Positions 31,064 to 38,290 of a stretch of 48,293 nt of DNA are shown here, piece after piece (the first letter of the stretch is position 1; the number at the start of each line of letters is the position of its first letter). The DNA comes from a virus. The notes beneath the pieces are model-generated. The model saw only the letters and a list, made by a program, of their open reading frames with translations. It searched no databases and was not told where the DNA came from. The position numbers were made by a program, and so were the translations under genes. The stretch covers positions 1 to 48,293 of IMG/VR virus record IMGVR_UViG_3300028920_000764; one strand, given 5' to 3'.

Positions 31064-31437
31064 GCGTCGTTGCCTAATGCGCGTTCAAAGCGCGTATATG
31101 GACCGGGCCATACCACAAGCCGGTTAGCCTCTGGGAAATAAGCACAGAGTAAATAAACCTGTACTGCATTCCCTTTTGCGTTGATGCGCACGCCACCCGT
31201 AATCATTTCCATAGCCGCTTTTTCCTCTGTTGTGCCCTGCATCTCGACAGGCAATTCCGGCGCGGTTGCATCGTGATAGTAAAGAGCGATGCTCGTATTT
31301 TCATTGATGGGCCAGCGGCGCTTGACAAGGCGTGCCAGCCAGCGTCGGGCGCGGCGGACATCATCCTGTGAAGGTTCGCCGCTACGGTGGAAAATATCAC
31401 CATGTGTTGCAATTTGTTCTAGTGCGTCGATCATCAT
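31060..31437 (-). CDS. Hypothetical protein, 125 residues
   Basis: The frame is open further upstream into the structured-RNA region, but the ATG at 31437 (or 31434) follows GAGAGGATACACG and is the first with protein-like sequence after it. The upstream part is Arg/Pro-rich and looks like an accident of GC-rich RNA. The protein has a helical first half and beta-like second half (GNAVQVYLLCAYF). No family is recognised. Confidence 0.58.
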   Translation of the reverse strand: MMIDALEQIATHGDIFHRSGEPSQDDVRRARRWLARLVKRRWPINENTSIALYYHDATAPELPVEMQGTTEEKAAMEMITGGVRINAKGNAVQVYLLCAYFPEANRLVVWPGPYTRFERALGNDA

Positions 31438-31449
31438 GTGTCGTGTATC

Positions 31450-31990
31450 CTCTCTGCTAGCGGAAGCCGCGCCACAGCACTCGCGCACCGGGGCGGTTGA
31501 GGTGTTGCGACGGGTGCGGCCCCGCGTCGCGTCGGGGTGTAAGGCTGCCCGGTTGCCCACATACTCCGGCCCTCGGCCTACCCTTACGGGTTGATCTGGT
31601 CGCCTTATGGCATCTGTCGTCCACAACCTTACACGCTACGGGCGAATGATCACGTCGCACCGTTTGCACTGTCTTCGGTAGGGCGCGGGCAGCGTTTAAG
31701 TCCACTGGACACCCGCATTAAGCCCCCGACCTCCGATGCACCCTACCGTGTGCCGCAGATCACCCGTGCGGCGTTCGGGTTGCAATGGCGCTGGAAGCCG
31801 GTTTATAGGGCGCGTCCCGTCCAGCTTTAAGCCTACGCAGTAAGGAACCATGCAAGTGCCAGTGGTGGGAGTCGAACAGCACCGTATGCCTACGGCGATC
31901 CACCTCTGCATTGTTAGCGTCTAGCGGTACTCCGGTGCACCGTTTTCCGCTGCACGTCGCGCTAACGCAGACCAACCCGGCTGGCATGTA
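31450..31990 (-). ncRNA. Candidate large structured noncoding RNA (about 540 nt)
   Basis: This fills a 642-bp gene-free stretch between the XRE gene and the next minus-strand gene. Domain 1 closes with 31981-31986/31857-31862 and holds 31913-31919/31960-31966 (7 bp, extended by 31906-31909/31967-31970), 31923-31927/31947-31951, 31864-31868/31900-31904 and 31882-31886/31891-31895. Domain 2 has a pseudoknot at 31752-31780. Domain 3 closes with 31676-31683/31741-31748 (8 bp) around 31685-31689/31712-31716 and 31700-31703/31707-31710. Domain 4 closes with 31537-31544/31627-31634 (8 bp) and contains a GTAA tetraloop. GNRA loops and flanking gene direction favour the minus strand. The layout resembles the ornate large phage RNAs of the GOLLD and ROOL kind, without claiming homology. 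Confidence 0.68.
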
Positions 31991-32018
31991 CGCGGATAAC
32001 GCCCCGCGCGGCGTTGCG

Positions 32019-32058
32019 AAAAGGGCGGCGCTGTTGCGCACACGGAGAAGCGCCGCCC
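32019..32058 (-). terminator. Intrinsic terminator after the XRE gene
   Basis: On the minus strand a perfect 10-bp GC-rich stem (GGGCGGCGCT with AGCGCCGCCC, arms 32049-32058 and 32023-32032) with a 16-base loop is followed directly by TTTT. It lies 22 bases past the XRE stop codon. It should end XRE transcription and so insulate the structured-RNA region, which would then need its own promoter or readthrough. Confidence 0.85.
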
Positions 32059-32079
32059 GTGGGGGAGTTGTCAAGCTCA

Positions 32080-32340
32080 CTAACGCTTGACGCGCACCAG
32101 TTTATACAACTTCTCCACTGGCACGTCGAAAAACAATGAAAAGCGTAACGCCTGCGTCGCGGGCAACTTCTGCGTTGACGTTGTACGCAGGAACCGCACC
32201 GTTGTGCGCGGAATACCTACTGCCCGCGATACTTCGGCATCAGTCAGCGCGCGACCTAAGCCCATGCGCCGCCCCTTCGCTTCGAATTGCTCTTGAAGCG
32301 TGTTGTGCCATTCGGCCTCAATACCGGCTAAATTCTGCAT
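32080..32340 (-). CDS. XRE-family helix-turn-helix repressor
   Basis: This 86-residue protein has an HTH at about residues 33-80 (LTDAEVSRAVGIPRTTVRFL) followed by FDVPVEKLYKL, the usual end of an XRE domain. The gene starts 45 bases downstream of its own promoter with AAAGG as ribosome site. It faces the rightward promoter across 168 bp, a typical regulatory switch. It probably controls both promoters. No antirepressor or integrase was recognised, so lifestyle is undecided. Confidence 0.86.
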   Translation of the reverse strand: MQNLAGIEAEWHNTLQEQFEAKGRRMGLGRALTDAEVSRAVGIPRTTVRFLRTTSTQKLPATQALRFSLFFDVPVEKLYKLVRVKR

Positions 32341-32382
32341 AGGCTACCTTTCAATGACTTAGTTGCACTGTCTACATATTCT

Positions 32383-32411
32383 ATAGTATAGTATTTTTGT
32401 AGTCGCGTCAA
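32383..32411 (-). promoter_or_regulatory. Leftward sigma70-type promoter for the XRE gene
   Basis: On the minus strand TTGACG (32406-32411) lies 17 bp before TACTAT (32383-32388). An overlapping TATACT with 15-bp spacing is also present. The XRE start codon is about 40 bp downstream. TTGACA-like -35 boxes of this and the rightward promoter face away from each other. Confidence 0.75.
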
Positions 32412-32439
32412 GCAATTCGATGAATACGCGACAAGTTAC

Positions 32440-32480
32440 TTGACACGCGCAGCAAAATAGCTTATACTGTATCTACAGTA
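32440..32480 (+). promoter_or_regulatory. Rightward promoter with overlapping palindromic operator
   Basis: TTGACA (32440-32445), a 17-bp spacer and TATACT (32463-32468) form a near-consensus sigma70 promoter for the plus-strand genes. A palindrome TACTGTA-TC-TACAGTA (32465-32480) overlaps the -10 box and the expected start site. A partial copy (actgtctaca) lies near 32367. The XRE protein is the likely ligand (inference). Transcription would begin near 32475, 33 bases before the first gene. Confidence 0.85.
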
Positions 32481-32507
32481 AAAAACACAGCACACGGAGA
32501 CGAGCAC

Positions 32508-32699
32508 ATGAACCGCAAAGTTGCAAGAATCATTTATGATCAGACTGTTGAACCGGCGCGTGAACAATGTCGCGCAATTGTTGAAGCCGATCCGAAACCG
32601 TGCAGTACAGTTATCCGCCTCGCGTGGCGGCGGTTTTACACGATAGAAGAAAAAGCACGCGCATCATATGACGCTACACTGCGCGCACTCACCAGCTAA
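32508..32699 (+). CDS. First rightward early gene, basic protein of 63 residues
   Basis: This gene follows the strong rightward promoter directly and has GGAGACGAGCAC upstream. The protein is basic and helical with no clear HTH. Its position opposite the XRE gene is where Cro-like or other early control proteins sit, but sequence does not show that. Confidence 0.65.
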   Translation: MNRKVARIIYDQTVEPAREQCRAIVEADPKPCSTVIRLAWRRFYTIEEKARASYDATLRALTS

Positions 32700-32744
32700 C
32701 CGCACACATACAGGGGCGGGCAACCGCCCCCGGAGGCACACACG

Positions 32745-32924
32745 ATGAACGACGCACGCAGCACCGCACTCGCGCTATTCCGCCGCCATCGGCGCTGGCT
32801 GAACATTCACGAGATACTCGCTTCCAGCGCAGTGCCCAACCGCGAGATGTCACGCGCGGTGACGCAGTTGGTGAAGGATGGCACGGTGCGCAAAGACGGA
32901 ACATTCTACCGGCTCGCTAAGTAA
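32745..32924 (+). CDS. Small winged-helix-like protein, 59 residues
   Basis: The ATG at 32745 has GGAGG at good spacing and the frame ends at 32924. The helices LNIHEILASS and NREMSRAVTQLVKDG with the final strand KDGTFYRL match a minimal winged helix. It may be an early transcription regulator. It is below common length cut-offs but well supported by its ribosome site. Confidence 0.72.
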   Translation: MNDARSTALALFRRHRRWLNIHEILASSAVPNREMSRAVTQLVKDGTVRKDGTFYRLAK

Positions 32925-32939
32925 CAGAGGATAACCACC

Positions 32940-33227
32940 ATGAACACCAACGTTTATCTTGACTTCGCGCTAGACCGCATCCACAAGACACACCAACGCC
33001 AGATCGATGGTGCACAAGAAACGCGCGCTAATGACGTGGCAAAGGGGCGGACCGGACTGGTTCACCGCGCTGACAGCGTGCTTGATGAATTGCAGCAGCA
33101 GCGCACTGCATTGATGGTTGCTGAGATTGACGCGGCAATTTTCACGGGCGAGTGCGGGATTCGTCAATTGGCTGAGATTGTACACAAATTTCCGTATCTT
33201 GATGGTTTGTTTGATGGGAGACTGTAG
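32940..33227 (+). CDS. Hypothetical protein, 95 residues
   Basis: This helical protein begins MNTNVYLDFALDRIHKTH and is rich in Gln, Ala and Asp. The start has GGATAACCACC upstream. No family is recognised. It belongs to a run of small early genes with almost no spacing. Confidence 0.62.
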   Translation: MNTNVYLDFALDRIHKTHQRQIDGAQETRANDVAKGRTGLVHRADSVLDELQQQRTALMVAEIDAAIFTGECGIRQLAEIVHKFPYLDGLFDGRL

Positions 33228-33229
33228 CC

Positions 33230-33424
33230 ATGACGATCACCTTTACGCGCACCACGCAGGAAATGTACGCGCTGGTCATGGACGAACTCGACACGGTCAA
33301 GCGCGACCTGAACTGGCAGCGGCAAGTAGCAGACAGTCAGCGCCAGGAGATTGATGAGTTGACGGCAGAGTTAGAAGCGGCGCGGGAACGCATCGCAGAG
33401 TTGGAAGCGGAGAAAAACGCATGA
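33230..33424 (+). CDS. Coiled-coil protein, 64 residues
   Basis: The C-terminal half is a strong heptad repeat (ELTAELEAARERIAELEAEK). It overlaps the next gene by ATGA. It is probably an oligomerisation or adaptor protein of unknown role. Confidence 0.65.
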   Translation: MTITFTRTTQEMYALVMDELDTVKRDLNWQRQVADSQRQEIDELTAELEAARERIAELEAEKNA

Positions 33425-33603
33425 GCCATTACACTGTAGACGATAACCCACTGCTCACTGAACAGGAAAAGCGCGACTTGCAGCGCGAACGCGAACGCAA
33501 GCAGGCGCAGCACATGAACTGGTCAGCGTATCGGTACAGCACCACCAATCCGCGCACGGTGCAAGCGCAGATATGGCGTGCAGAAGCCTACTACGAGGCA
33601 TAG
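33421..33603 (+). CDS. Hypothetical protein, 60 residues
   Basis: This small charged protein (LLTEQEKRDLQRERERKQ) is joined to the coiled-coil gene by ATGA. Its second half is Tyr/Trp-rich. No motif is recognised. Confidence 0.58.
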   Translation: MSHYTVDDNPLLTEQEKRDLQRERERKQAQHMNWSAYRYSTTNPRTVQAQIWRAEAYYEA

Positions 33604-33605
33604 CT

Positions 33606-33881
33606 ATGAGCCGCACCGCTGACACCTGCAACATATGGCCCTGGGAGTTGCAACTCCACACGCTGATGATGCGCGAGTACGGCGACACCATCGCGGACGC
33701 GGTGGCGGAACCGAGCGCGCACGCGGCGGGCGGAGTTGTGCGCACCGATGACTACCACCTGCGCAACCCGCGCTATGACCTACCACAGAAAAACGACCGC
33801 CTGCAACGTCTGGTGACACGGTCATTGGTATTGCGGGCGCAGATACTTAACCTGGAAGACGCGCATATGCGCGGGAAGTGA
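33606..33881 (+). CDS. Hypothetical protein, 91 residues
   Basis: The ATG at 33606 lies two bases after the previous stop; earlier starts overlap that gene. The protein has a Trp/His-rich start (CNIWPWELQLHTL) and a helical end. No family is recognised. Confidence 0.58.
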   Translation: MSRTADTCNIWPWELQLHTLMMREYGDTIADAVAEPSAHAAGGVVRTDDYHLRNPRYDLPQKNDRLQRLVTRSLVLRAQILNLEDAHMRGK

Positions 33882-33888
33882 GGATGAT

Positions 33889-35007
33889 ATGAGCAACGAC
33901 ATTACCCCGTATGAACCAGAACAGCATAATGTAGTTGTGCAGCGCAACGCCGCATTGATGCAATTGCGCGATCACATGTTTCAGGTGGGCTTGCACTATG
34001 GCGAGCCATTCAAGGGCAGCGGCAAGCCTACGCTACTGAAACCGGGCGCGGAAATTATCTTGGCACGTTTCAAACTGTGGCCCGACTTCATTGATCGCGG
34101 TTGTGTCGAACGCTGGGATGGTGATGCACCCGTGTTCCACTACCGTTATGAGTGCAAATTGCGCCACCGCGAAACGGGTGAAATTTGGGGCGCTGGGCTG
34201 GGTTCCTGCAACAGCATGGAAGACAAATACCGCTGGCGCAAGCAAGAACGCACCTGCCCCGAATGTGGCGCGGCAGCCATCAAGCGCAGTCGTTACCCTG
34301 AGAATAAGCCGCAGAACCAGCGCGGTTGGTACTGCCACACGAAAGCAGGCGGGTGCAATGCCAAGTTTGCGCCGGACGATGAACGTATCACAAGCCAGTC
34401 AGAAGGCAAGGTGCCCAACGATGAAGTGTTCACGCTGGTTAATACGATAGACAAGATGGCTCAGAAGCGCGCGCTGGTTGCCGCTGTGCTGGTTGCTACC
34501 GGGGCGAGCACCTATTTTACGCAGGACGTTGAAGACTTCCCCGGCTACGCTGGCGAGATTATCGACGTTGACCTTCCGGTTATTGTGGATGGTGATACGG
34601 GTGAGATTGTCGACGTTACACCGCAGACCAAGCGACAGATGGTTGACGCGGCGCAGGACGCGGGCGAGATGCAACCGGAAGTGTCAGAACTCGACACATA
34701 TCTTGGCCCACGCGATGGTACGCAAGACCCGTATGTGGATGACCCCGATGTATTCAACAGCGCAAAATGCGAAGCGATGGCGTTGCATATGGCGACGAAT
34801 AGCATGGCAGACCACAAGAAACACGCTGCCAACCGCATCCGCAAGGCGATTAACCGTGCGGGGTTGAACACCCACGCAGAAAACGGCTTCGCGCCAGAAA
34901 CGTGGCGAGATATGAGCTGGTCAGAGATATACAACAGACATTTTGTGACGCTCGAAGTATGGGCAATGGTGGAAGACTACATTCAAGCCAACGAGAGCGA
35001 GGCGTAA
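33889..35007 (+). CDS. Conserved phage DNA-recombination-type protein with internal zinc ribbon (putative)
   Basis: This 372-residue protein has an N-terminal region with GSGKPTLLKPGAEIILARFKL and later IDKMAQKRALVAAVLVATGAS, patterns I associate with phage Rad52/annealase-like proteins, though not firmly. Between them is a zinc ribbon: CPECG near residue 121 and a CxxxxxxxC further on. The C-terminal 100 residues are helical and may bind partners. It is the largest gene on the plus strand and lies among early genes, fitting recombination or replication. Confidence 0.5.
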   Translation: MSNDITPYEPEQHNVVVQRNAALMQLRDHMFQVGLHYGEPFKGSGKPTLLKPGAEIILARFKLWPDFIDRGCVERWDGDAPVFHYRYECKLRHRETGEIWGAGLGSCNSMEDKYRWRKQERTCPECGAAAIKRSRYPENKPQNQRGWYCHTKAGGCNAKFAPDDERITSQSEGKVPNDEVFTLVNTIDKMAQKRALVAAVLVATGASTYFTQDVEDFPGYAGEIIDVDLPVIVDGDTGEIVDVTPQTKRQMVDAAQDAGEMQPEVSELDTYLGPRDGTQDPYVDDPDVFNSAKCEAMALHMATNSMADHKKHAANRIRKAINRAGLNTHAENGFAPETWRDMSWSEIYNRHFVTLEVWAMVEDYIQANESEA

Positions 35008-35008
35008 C

Positions 35009-35893
35009 ATGGATAAGCACATCACACACGCGCTAGACGCCATCGACATCGCCGCCGCTACCGGGGCGGGGTGTTCGCTCACGGATGAGCAGGTGCGCGC
35101 GCTGGCTCAGCATGTTGCAGAGAGTGGCATCACCGAGCGCGACAAGACACAGAAAACATTGGCTATTTGGTCACATGCTGCGCGCCGATTTTGGCATGGG
35201 CGCTGGGTTGCGCGCAGTGCAGAGGCACACATGCGCAAAGTGTTAACAGATATTGCTGACGTCTTAGATGGTTTTATGCGCTGGCGTGAACCGGGCGCAA
35301 AAATGCACGAGCACGTTCGCGCCATTGCTCAAGCTGCTATGACAGCGGAAGCCGAACGTGACGCACTCGAAGCCGAGCGCGATGAGCTGGTCCGCACCCG
35401 CGACGCCATGCGCGCCGCGCTCGTGGCAGCCACAGAAGACCGCGACGAGAAAGCAGAACAGCACCGCGTGGCACGCAAGCGCCAGTATGCGCTGATTCGT
35501 ATCGCAAAGCAACACCGCGACAATGAAAACTTTTGGCGTGGCGGGTTGCGCAAAGTCGTTGCTGAGTTAGAGCAGTACCCGCTATTTGCGGGCGGTCAAA
35601 CATACGAGATTGTAGATGCAGTGCAGACGATGGTCCAGCGTGCCACCGCACTCGATGCCACACGCGAGCAACTTCACGCCGCGTTGAAAGACCGCGATAT
35701 GTACGCGGCTCAGTGCAAGGCGCTAGAGGATGCAGCACCATCAGAATACGAACGCCTTGCTACGGGCTACTGGCGCGGACGTAACTACGTCTGCACCTGC
35801 GGCAGCACGATCTACGACCCACGCAGCACACAGGGCAAAATGTGGCGTTGCAATTCATGCGGCACAGTATATCAAGACGTGAACGAGGGGTAA
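35009..35893 (+). CDS. Long coiled-coil protein with C-terminal zinc ribbon
   Basis: This 294-residue protein has a central coiled coil (about residues 105-165, rich in Ala, Glu and Arg) and ends in a four-cysteine ribbon: CTCG near residue 260 and CNSCG near 282. Zinc ribbons of this type contact nucleic acids or RNA polymerase. No catalytic motif is visible. It starts two bases after the previous stop. Confidence 0.65.
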   Translation: MDKHITHALDAIDIAAATGAGCSLTDEQVRALAQHVAESGITERDKTQKTLAIWSHAARRFWHGRWVARSAEAHMRKVLTDIADVLDGFMRWREPGAKMHEHVRAIAQAAMTAEAERDALEAERDELVRTRDAMRAALVAATEDRDEKAEQHRVARKRQYALIRIAKQHRDNENFWRGGLRKVVAELEQYPLFAGGQTYEIVDAVQTMVQRATALDATREQLHAALKDRDMYAAQCKALEDAAPSEYERLATGYWRGRNYVCTCGSTIYDPRSTQGKMWRCNSCGTVYQDVNEG

Positions 35894-35895
35894 CG

Positions 35896-36264
35896 ATGGC
35901 GAACAAATACCCGCCAGAGTGGGAAGATGGCACAATTCAGCGGGCTATGTATGACCGCGCACATTGGACCTGTGAGCACTGCGGTATGTTATTTGCCATC
36001 GGGACGACTAAGGCTATCACCGAAACCAACGCCGATGGAAAGCCCGTGATCTTAACTGTACATCACATTGATGGCAATCCCGCCCATTGTGACTGGACTA
36101 ACCTGCTGGTGTGTTGCCAGCGATGCCACCTGCACATTCAAACGTCATGGTATCCCGGTGGCTATCTCCCCCTCTCATGGGGTGGTCCGCCCGAATGGCT
36201 TACGAAGCGCGGCTTAGCGTACAAGCTGAACCCGCAGTTGCCATTATTCGCACCGACCGAGTAA
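35896..36264 (+). CDS. HNH endonuclease
   Basis: This 122-residue protein has CEHCG near residue 24, VHHIDGN with the catalytic His pair near residue 54, and CCQRCHLHIQT near residue 71, the full HNH zinc core. Phage HNH proteins nick or cut DNA for packaging, recombination or homing. This one is far from terminase, so packaging is less likely. The start at 35896 lies two bases past the previous stop. Confidence 0.88.
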   Translation: MANKYPPEWEDGTIQRAMYDRAHWTCEHCGMLFAIGTTKAITETNADGKPVILTVHHIDGNPAHCDWTNLLVCCQRCHLHIQTSWYPGGYLPLSWGGPPEWLTKRGLAYKLNPQLPLFAPTE

Positions 36265-36418
36265 CACGATACGCGCTGGCGGCGGCATTGCACCACAGGA
36301 GACGCCGCAACAGTCACCGCCCAAGCCGCATCGCGGGGCGGGTGGCACGGGATGGCAGCCCGTGCAGCAATGTGAAGCCGCCAGCGTGACCTTACACAAA
36401 TAACTATAACGAGGTGAA

Positions 36419-36685
36419 ATGATGGAAGCCAAGAATTACCGCAAGAAACCTGTTACTATTCAGGCTATGCAATTGACGCCCGAAAATGCCGCAGAGATTG
36501 CAAAGTGGGTGGGTGGTGATGTGCAACTTGAAGGCAATGAGGTTGTGATTATCACGCTTGAGGGCAATATGCGCGCCGATGTGGGCGACTACATCATTCG
36601 CGGCGTCAAGGGCGAATACTACCCGTGCAAGCCGGACATCTTTTGGGCGACATATGAATTTGCCCAGACCGAACAAAACGAGTAG
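36419..36685 (+). CDS. Conserved phage protein of unknown function, 88 residues
   Basis: The start is ATG 36419 or 36422, with GAGG upstream. The sequence has KPVTIQAMQLT, a middle GNEVVIITLEG and the ending VGDYIIRGVKGEYYPCKPDIF. This pattern is widespread in small phage proteins whose function is unknown. A 154-bp gap with no gene I can support precedes it. Confidence 0.72.
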   Translation: MMEAKNYRKKPVTIQAMQLTPENAAEIAKWVGGDVQLEGNEVVIITLEGNMRADVGDYIIRGVKGEYYPCKPDIFWATYEFAQTEQNE

Positions 36686-36704
36686 CAGCGAAAGAGTACA
36701 CACG

Positions 36705-37358
36705 ATGACGCACGGGAGCATGTACACAACAGTAGCAGGTGGTCGGCGGCGCTATAGCAGAGCACCGCAGCGTACCCCCGTGCGCGCGCAGGTGGGGCGC
36801 GTGAGACTAGAGAGGCTTAGCTTTACGATGGGCGTTGTAGCGTTTCATTCAGGGCAATTAGAGGGCGCAGCGTGGGACCGCTGGGAGTTGCACCGGGACG
36901 CATTGCACGAAGCGTACACGCTGGGCACGGCGCAGAAACCCGTAACAATTTATCATTTCCTCAAGTGGCATGGCGCGATTTTACCCTGCGGCGGTACGTT
37001 GCGGGAAGCGAACCCGGTGTCAATGCACATGGGCGAATCCTTCGCACCGCACAACTACCGGACTTTGCCGCAACGCGCTGGGGCGTTTATGCGCGAGTGG
37101 GCCGAGGCGCTGAGCGATACGCGCGACCCGTGGCTAACGCTGGCGCGGCTCCACTTCACGCAGTGGCAAATGCACCCGTTCGCGGATGGCAACAAACGTC
37201 ATTCGCGCTTGATGACCGTGTACGGGTGTGGATGGTACGGGCTGCCAGCGGTGTGCATCACGCTGGCGGTGAAACAGCACTATTTGGATGCGCTTAACGC
37301 GGCGGATGTGCCCGCGCTGGCGCGGTTATTCGAATCAAACACAATAGGGAGTGAGTGA
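36705..37358 (+). CDS. Fic-domain protein with built-in inhibitory motif
   Basis: This protein has 217 residues from ATG 36705. The Fic motif is HPFADGNKRHSR (157-168), with the catalytic His. An SGQLEG sequence at 49-54 fits the [S/T]xxxE[G/N] inhibitory helix of class II Fic enzymes, which block ATP until relieved. The GNKR in place of GNGR recalls Doc-type kinases. It would transfer AMP or phosphate to a host protein. There is no adjacent antitoxin, consistent with self-inhibition. A role in host takeover or superinfection immunity is inference. Confidence 0.88.
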   Translation: MTHGSMYTTVAGGRRRYSRAPQRTPVRAQVGRVRLERLSFTMGVVAFHSGQLEGAAWDRWELHRDALHEAYTLGTAQKPVTIYHFLKWHGAILPCGGTLREANPVSMHMGESFAPHNYRTLPQRAGAFMREWAEALSDTRDPWLTLARLHFTQWQMHPFADGNKRHSRLMTVYGCGWYGLPAVCITLAVKQHYLDALNAADVPALARLFESNTIGSE

Positions 37359-37359
37359 G

Positions 37360-37608
37360 ATGGCTAAATGTAAAACATGTGGCGCGGAAGCCACAAACGG
37401 CGACTATTGCGAAGACTGCGCGGTTATCCGCGCGGCGGTGGATGCGGTGATGCATGGCGTGCACCTGCCCACGCGGCGGGTGATGTTTACGGATGTGGAA
37501 CCAGCGCCGTGTGATGAGGATACTCAGCCGGTGTATCTGCCGGGATGCGGGCACGAGCCGCTGTTCCAGACGTGTATGCGCGGTGATATGGACGAGGATG
37601 GTGAGTGA
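37360..37608 (+). CDS. Zinc-ribbon protein, 82 residues
   Basis: ATG 37360 has GGGAG upstream and follows the Fic stop closely. The N-terminus has CKTCG and CEDC, a likely zinc ribbon, followed by an acidic C-terminus. It could be a partner of the Fic protein or an independent adaptor. Confidence 0.68.
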   Translation: MAKCKTCGAEATNGDYCEDCAVIRAAVDAVMHGVHLPTRRVMFTDVEPAPCDEDTQPVYLPGCGHEPLFQTCMRGDMDEDGE

Positions 37609-38156
37609 TGTATTTCAAACAGATTCAGGAAATTATCGACGGCACGAAAACACAAACGCGGCGTGTAGTTAAGCCGGGTGAAGCCTATGCATTTCGCTAT
37701 CTAGGCTCAACTATCGAACACGTCACAGATGGACGCGCCGCATATAATCCTCAAGCGCCGACGTCGATGATCACAAAAGTCTTTACGCCATCAGGGCGCC
37801 TCAAGTGGCAAGTCGGGCGCGATTACGCAGTATCGCCAGGGCGCGGAAAACCGGGCGTGGGGTGGGAACCGACGTCGGGCGCGTGGGGAGAACAGCTTTT
37901 TACTAAGACTCTGCTTGGCACTCCGCGCCCCCTGCGCATCGTCATCACTGCGATCCGCTGCGAACCGTTGCAGAACATCAGCGAGACAGACGCGATGGCG
38001 GAAGGGTGCCCCAATCACAATTATGCGCCAGGGCTAGAATGGTTCGACCCGGTAAAATGGTACGCTGAACTATGGGACAGCATCAACACGCGCAAGGGTC
38101 TTCGGTGGGCAGATAGCCCCAGCGTGTGGGTGCTGGAATTCGAGGTGAAACGATGA
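37608..38156 (+). CDS. ASCH-like phage protein
   Basis: This 182-residue protein begins MYFKQIQEIIDGTKTQTRRV, the typical start of ASCH-type phage proteins (a beta-barrel related to PUA domains, likely RNA- or modified-base-binding). LRIVITAIRCEPLQNISETDAMAEG and the ending SPSVWVLEFEV complete the pattern. It overlaps both neighbours. A role in sensing or binding modified nucleic acid is possible. Confidence 0.78.
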   Translation: MYFKQIQEIIDGTKTQTRRVVKPGEAYAFRYLGSTIEHVTDGRAAYNPQAPTSMITKVFTPSGRLKWQVGRDYAVSPGRGKPGVGWEPTSGAWGEQLFTKTLLGTPRPLRIVITAIRCEPLQNISETDAMAEGCPNHNYAPGLEWFDPVKWYAELWDSINTRKGLRWADSPSVWVLEFEVKR

Positions 38157-38290
38157 TCGCCTACTGTCTAGCCATGCTGTGCGTTGCCCCCGCGTTCGTG
38201 GGCGGCGTGCTCGCGCTGGCGCTGGGGTACGATGTGGTGATGTGGCGGCGCGGTGGACCGCGTCCGAGCTGGTGGAGGGACGACGCATGA
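38153..38290 (+). CDS. Small membrane protein, 45 residues
   Basis: The frame runs from ATG 38153 (ATGA overlap) to TGA 38290. Residues 2-26 form one hydrophobic segment (YCLAMLCVAPAFVGGVLALAL), then a basic tail. It ends in the GACGCATGA junction. It is a single-pass membrane peptide of unknown role. Confidence 0.65.
   Translation: MIAYCLAMLCVAPAFVGGVLALALGYDVVMWRRGGPRPSWWRDDA

Noticed and set aside
31441-31626. N-terminal extension of the 125-residue gene into the structured-RNA region
   Set aside because: The extra 63 residues are Arg/Pro/Gly-rich without pattern, and the DNA there is taken up by RNA-like stems. The ATG at 31437 has a ribosome site.
31861-31935. Possible tRNA gene on the minus strand (TTCGACT T-loop-like segment)
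   Set aside because: The flanking bases do not form a 5-bp T stem, no acceptor or anticodon arm fits, and the surrounding pairs form a different junction.
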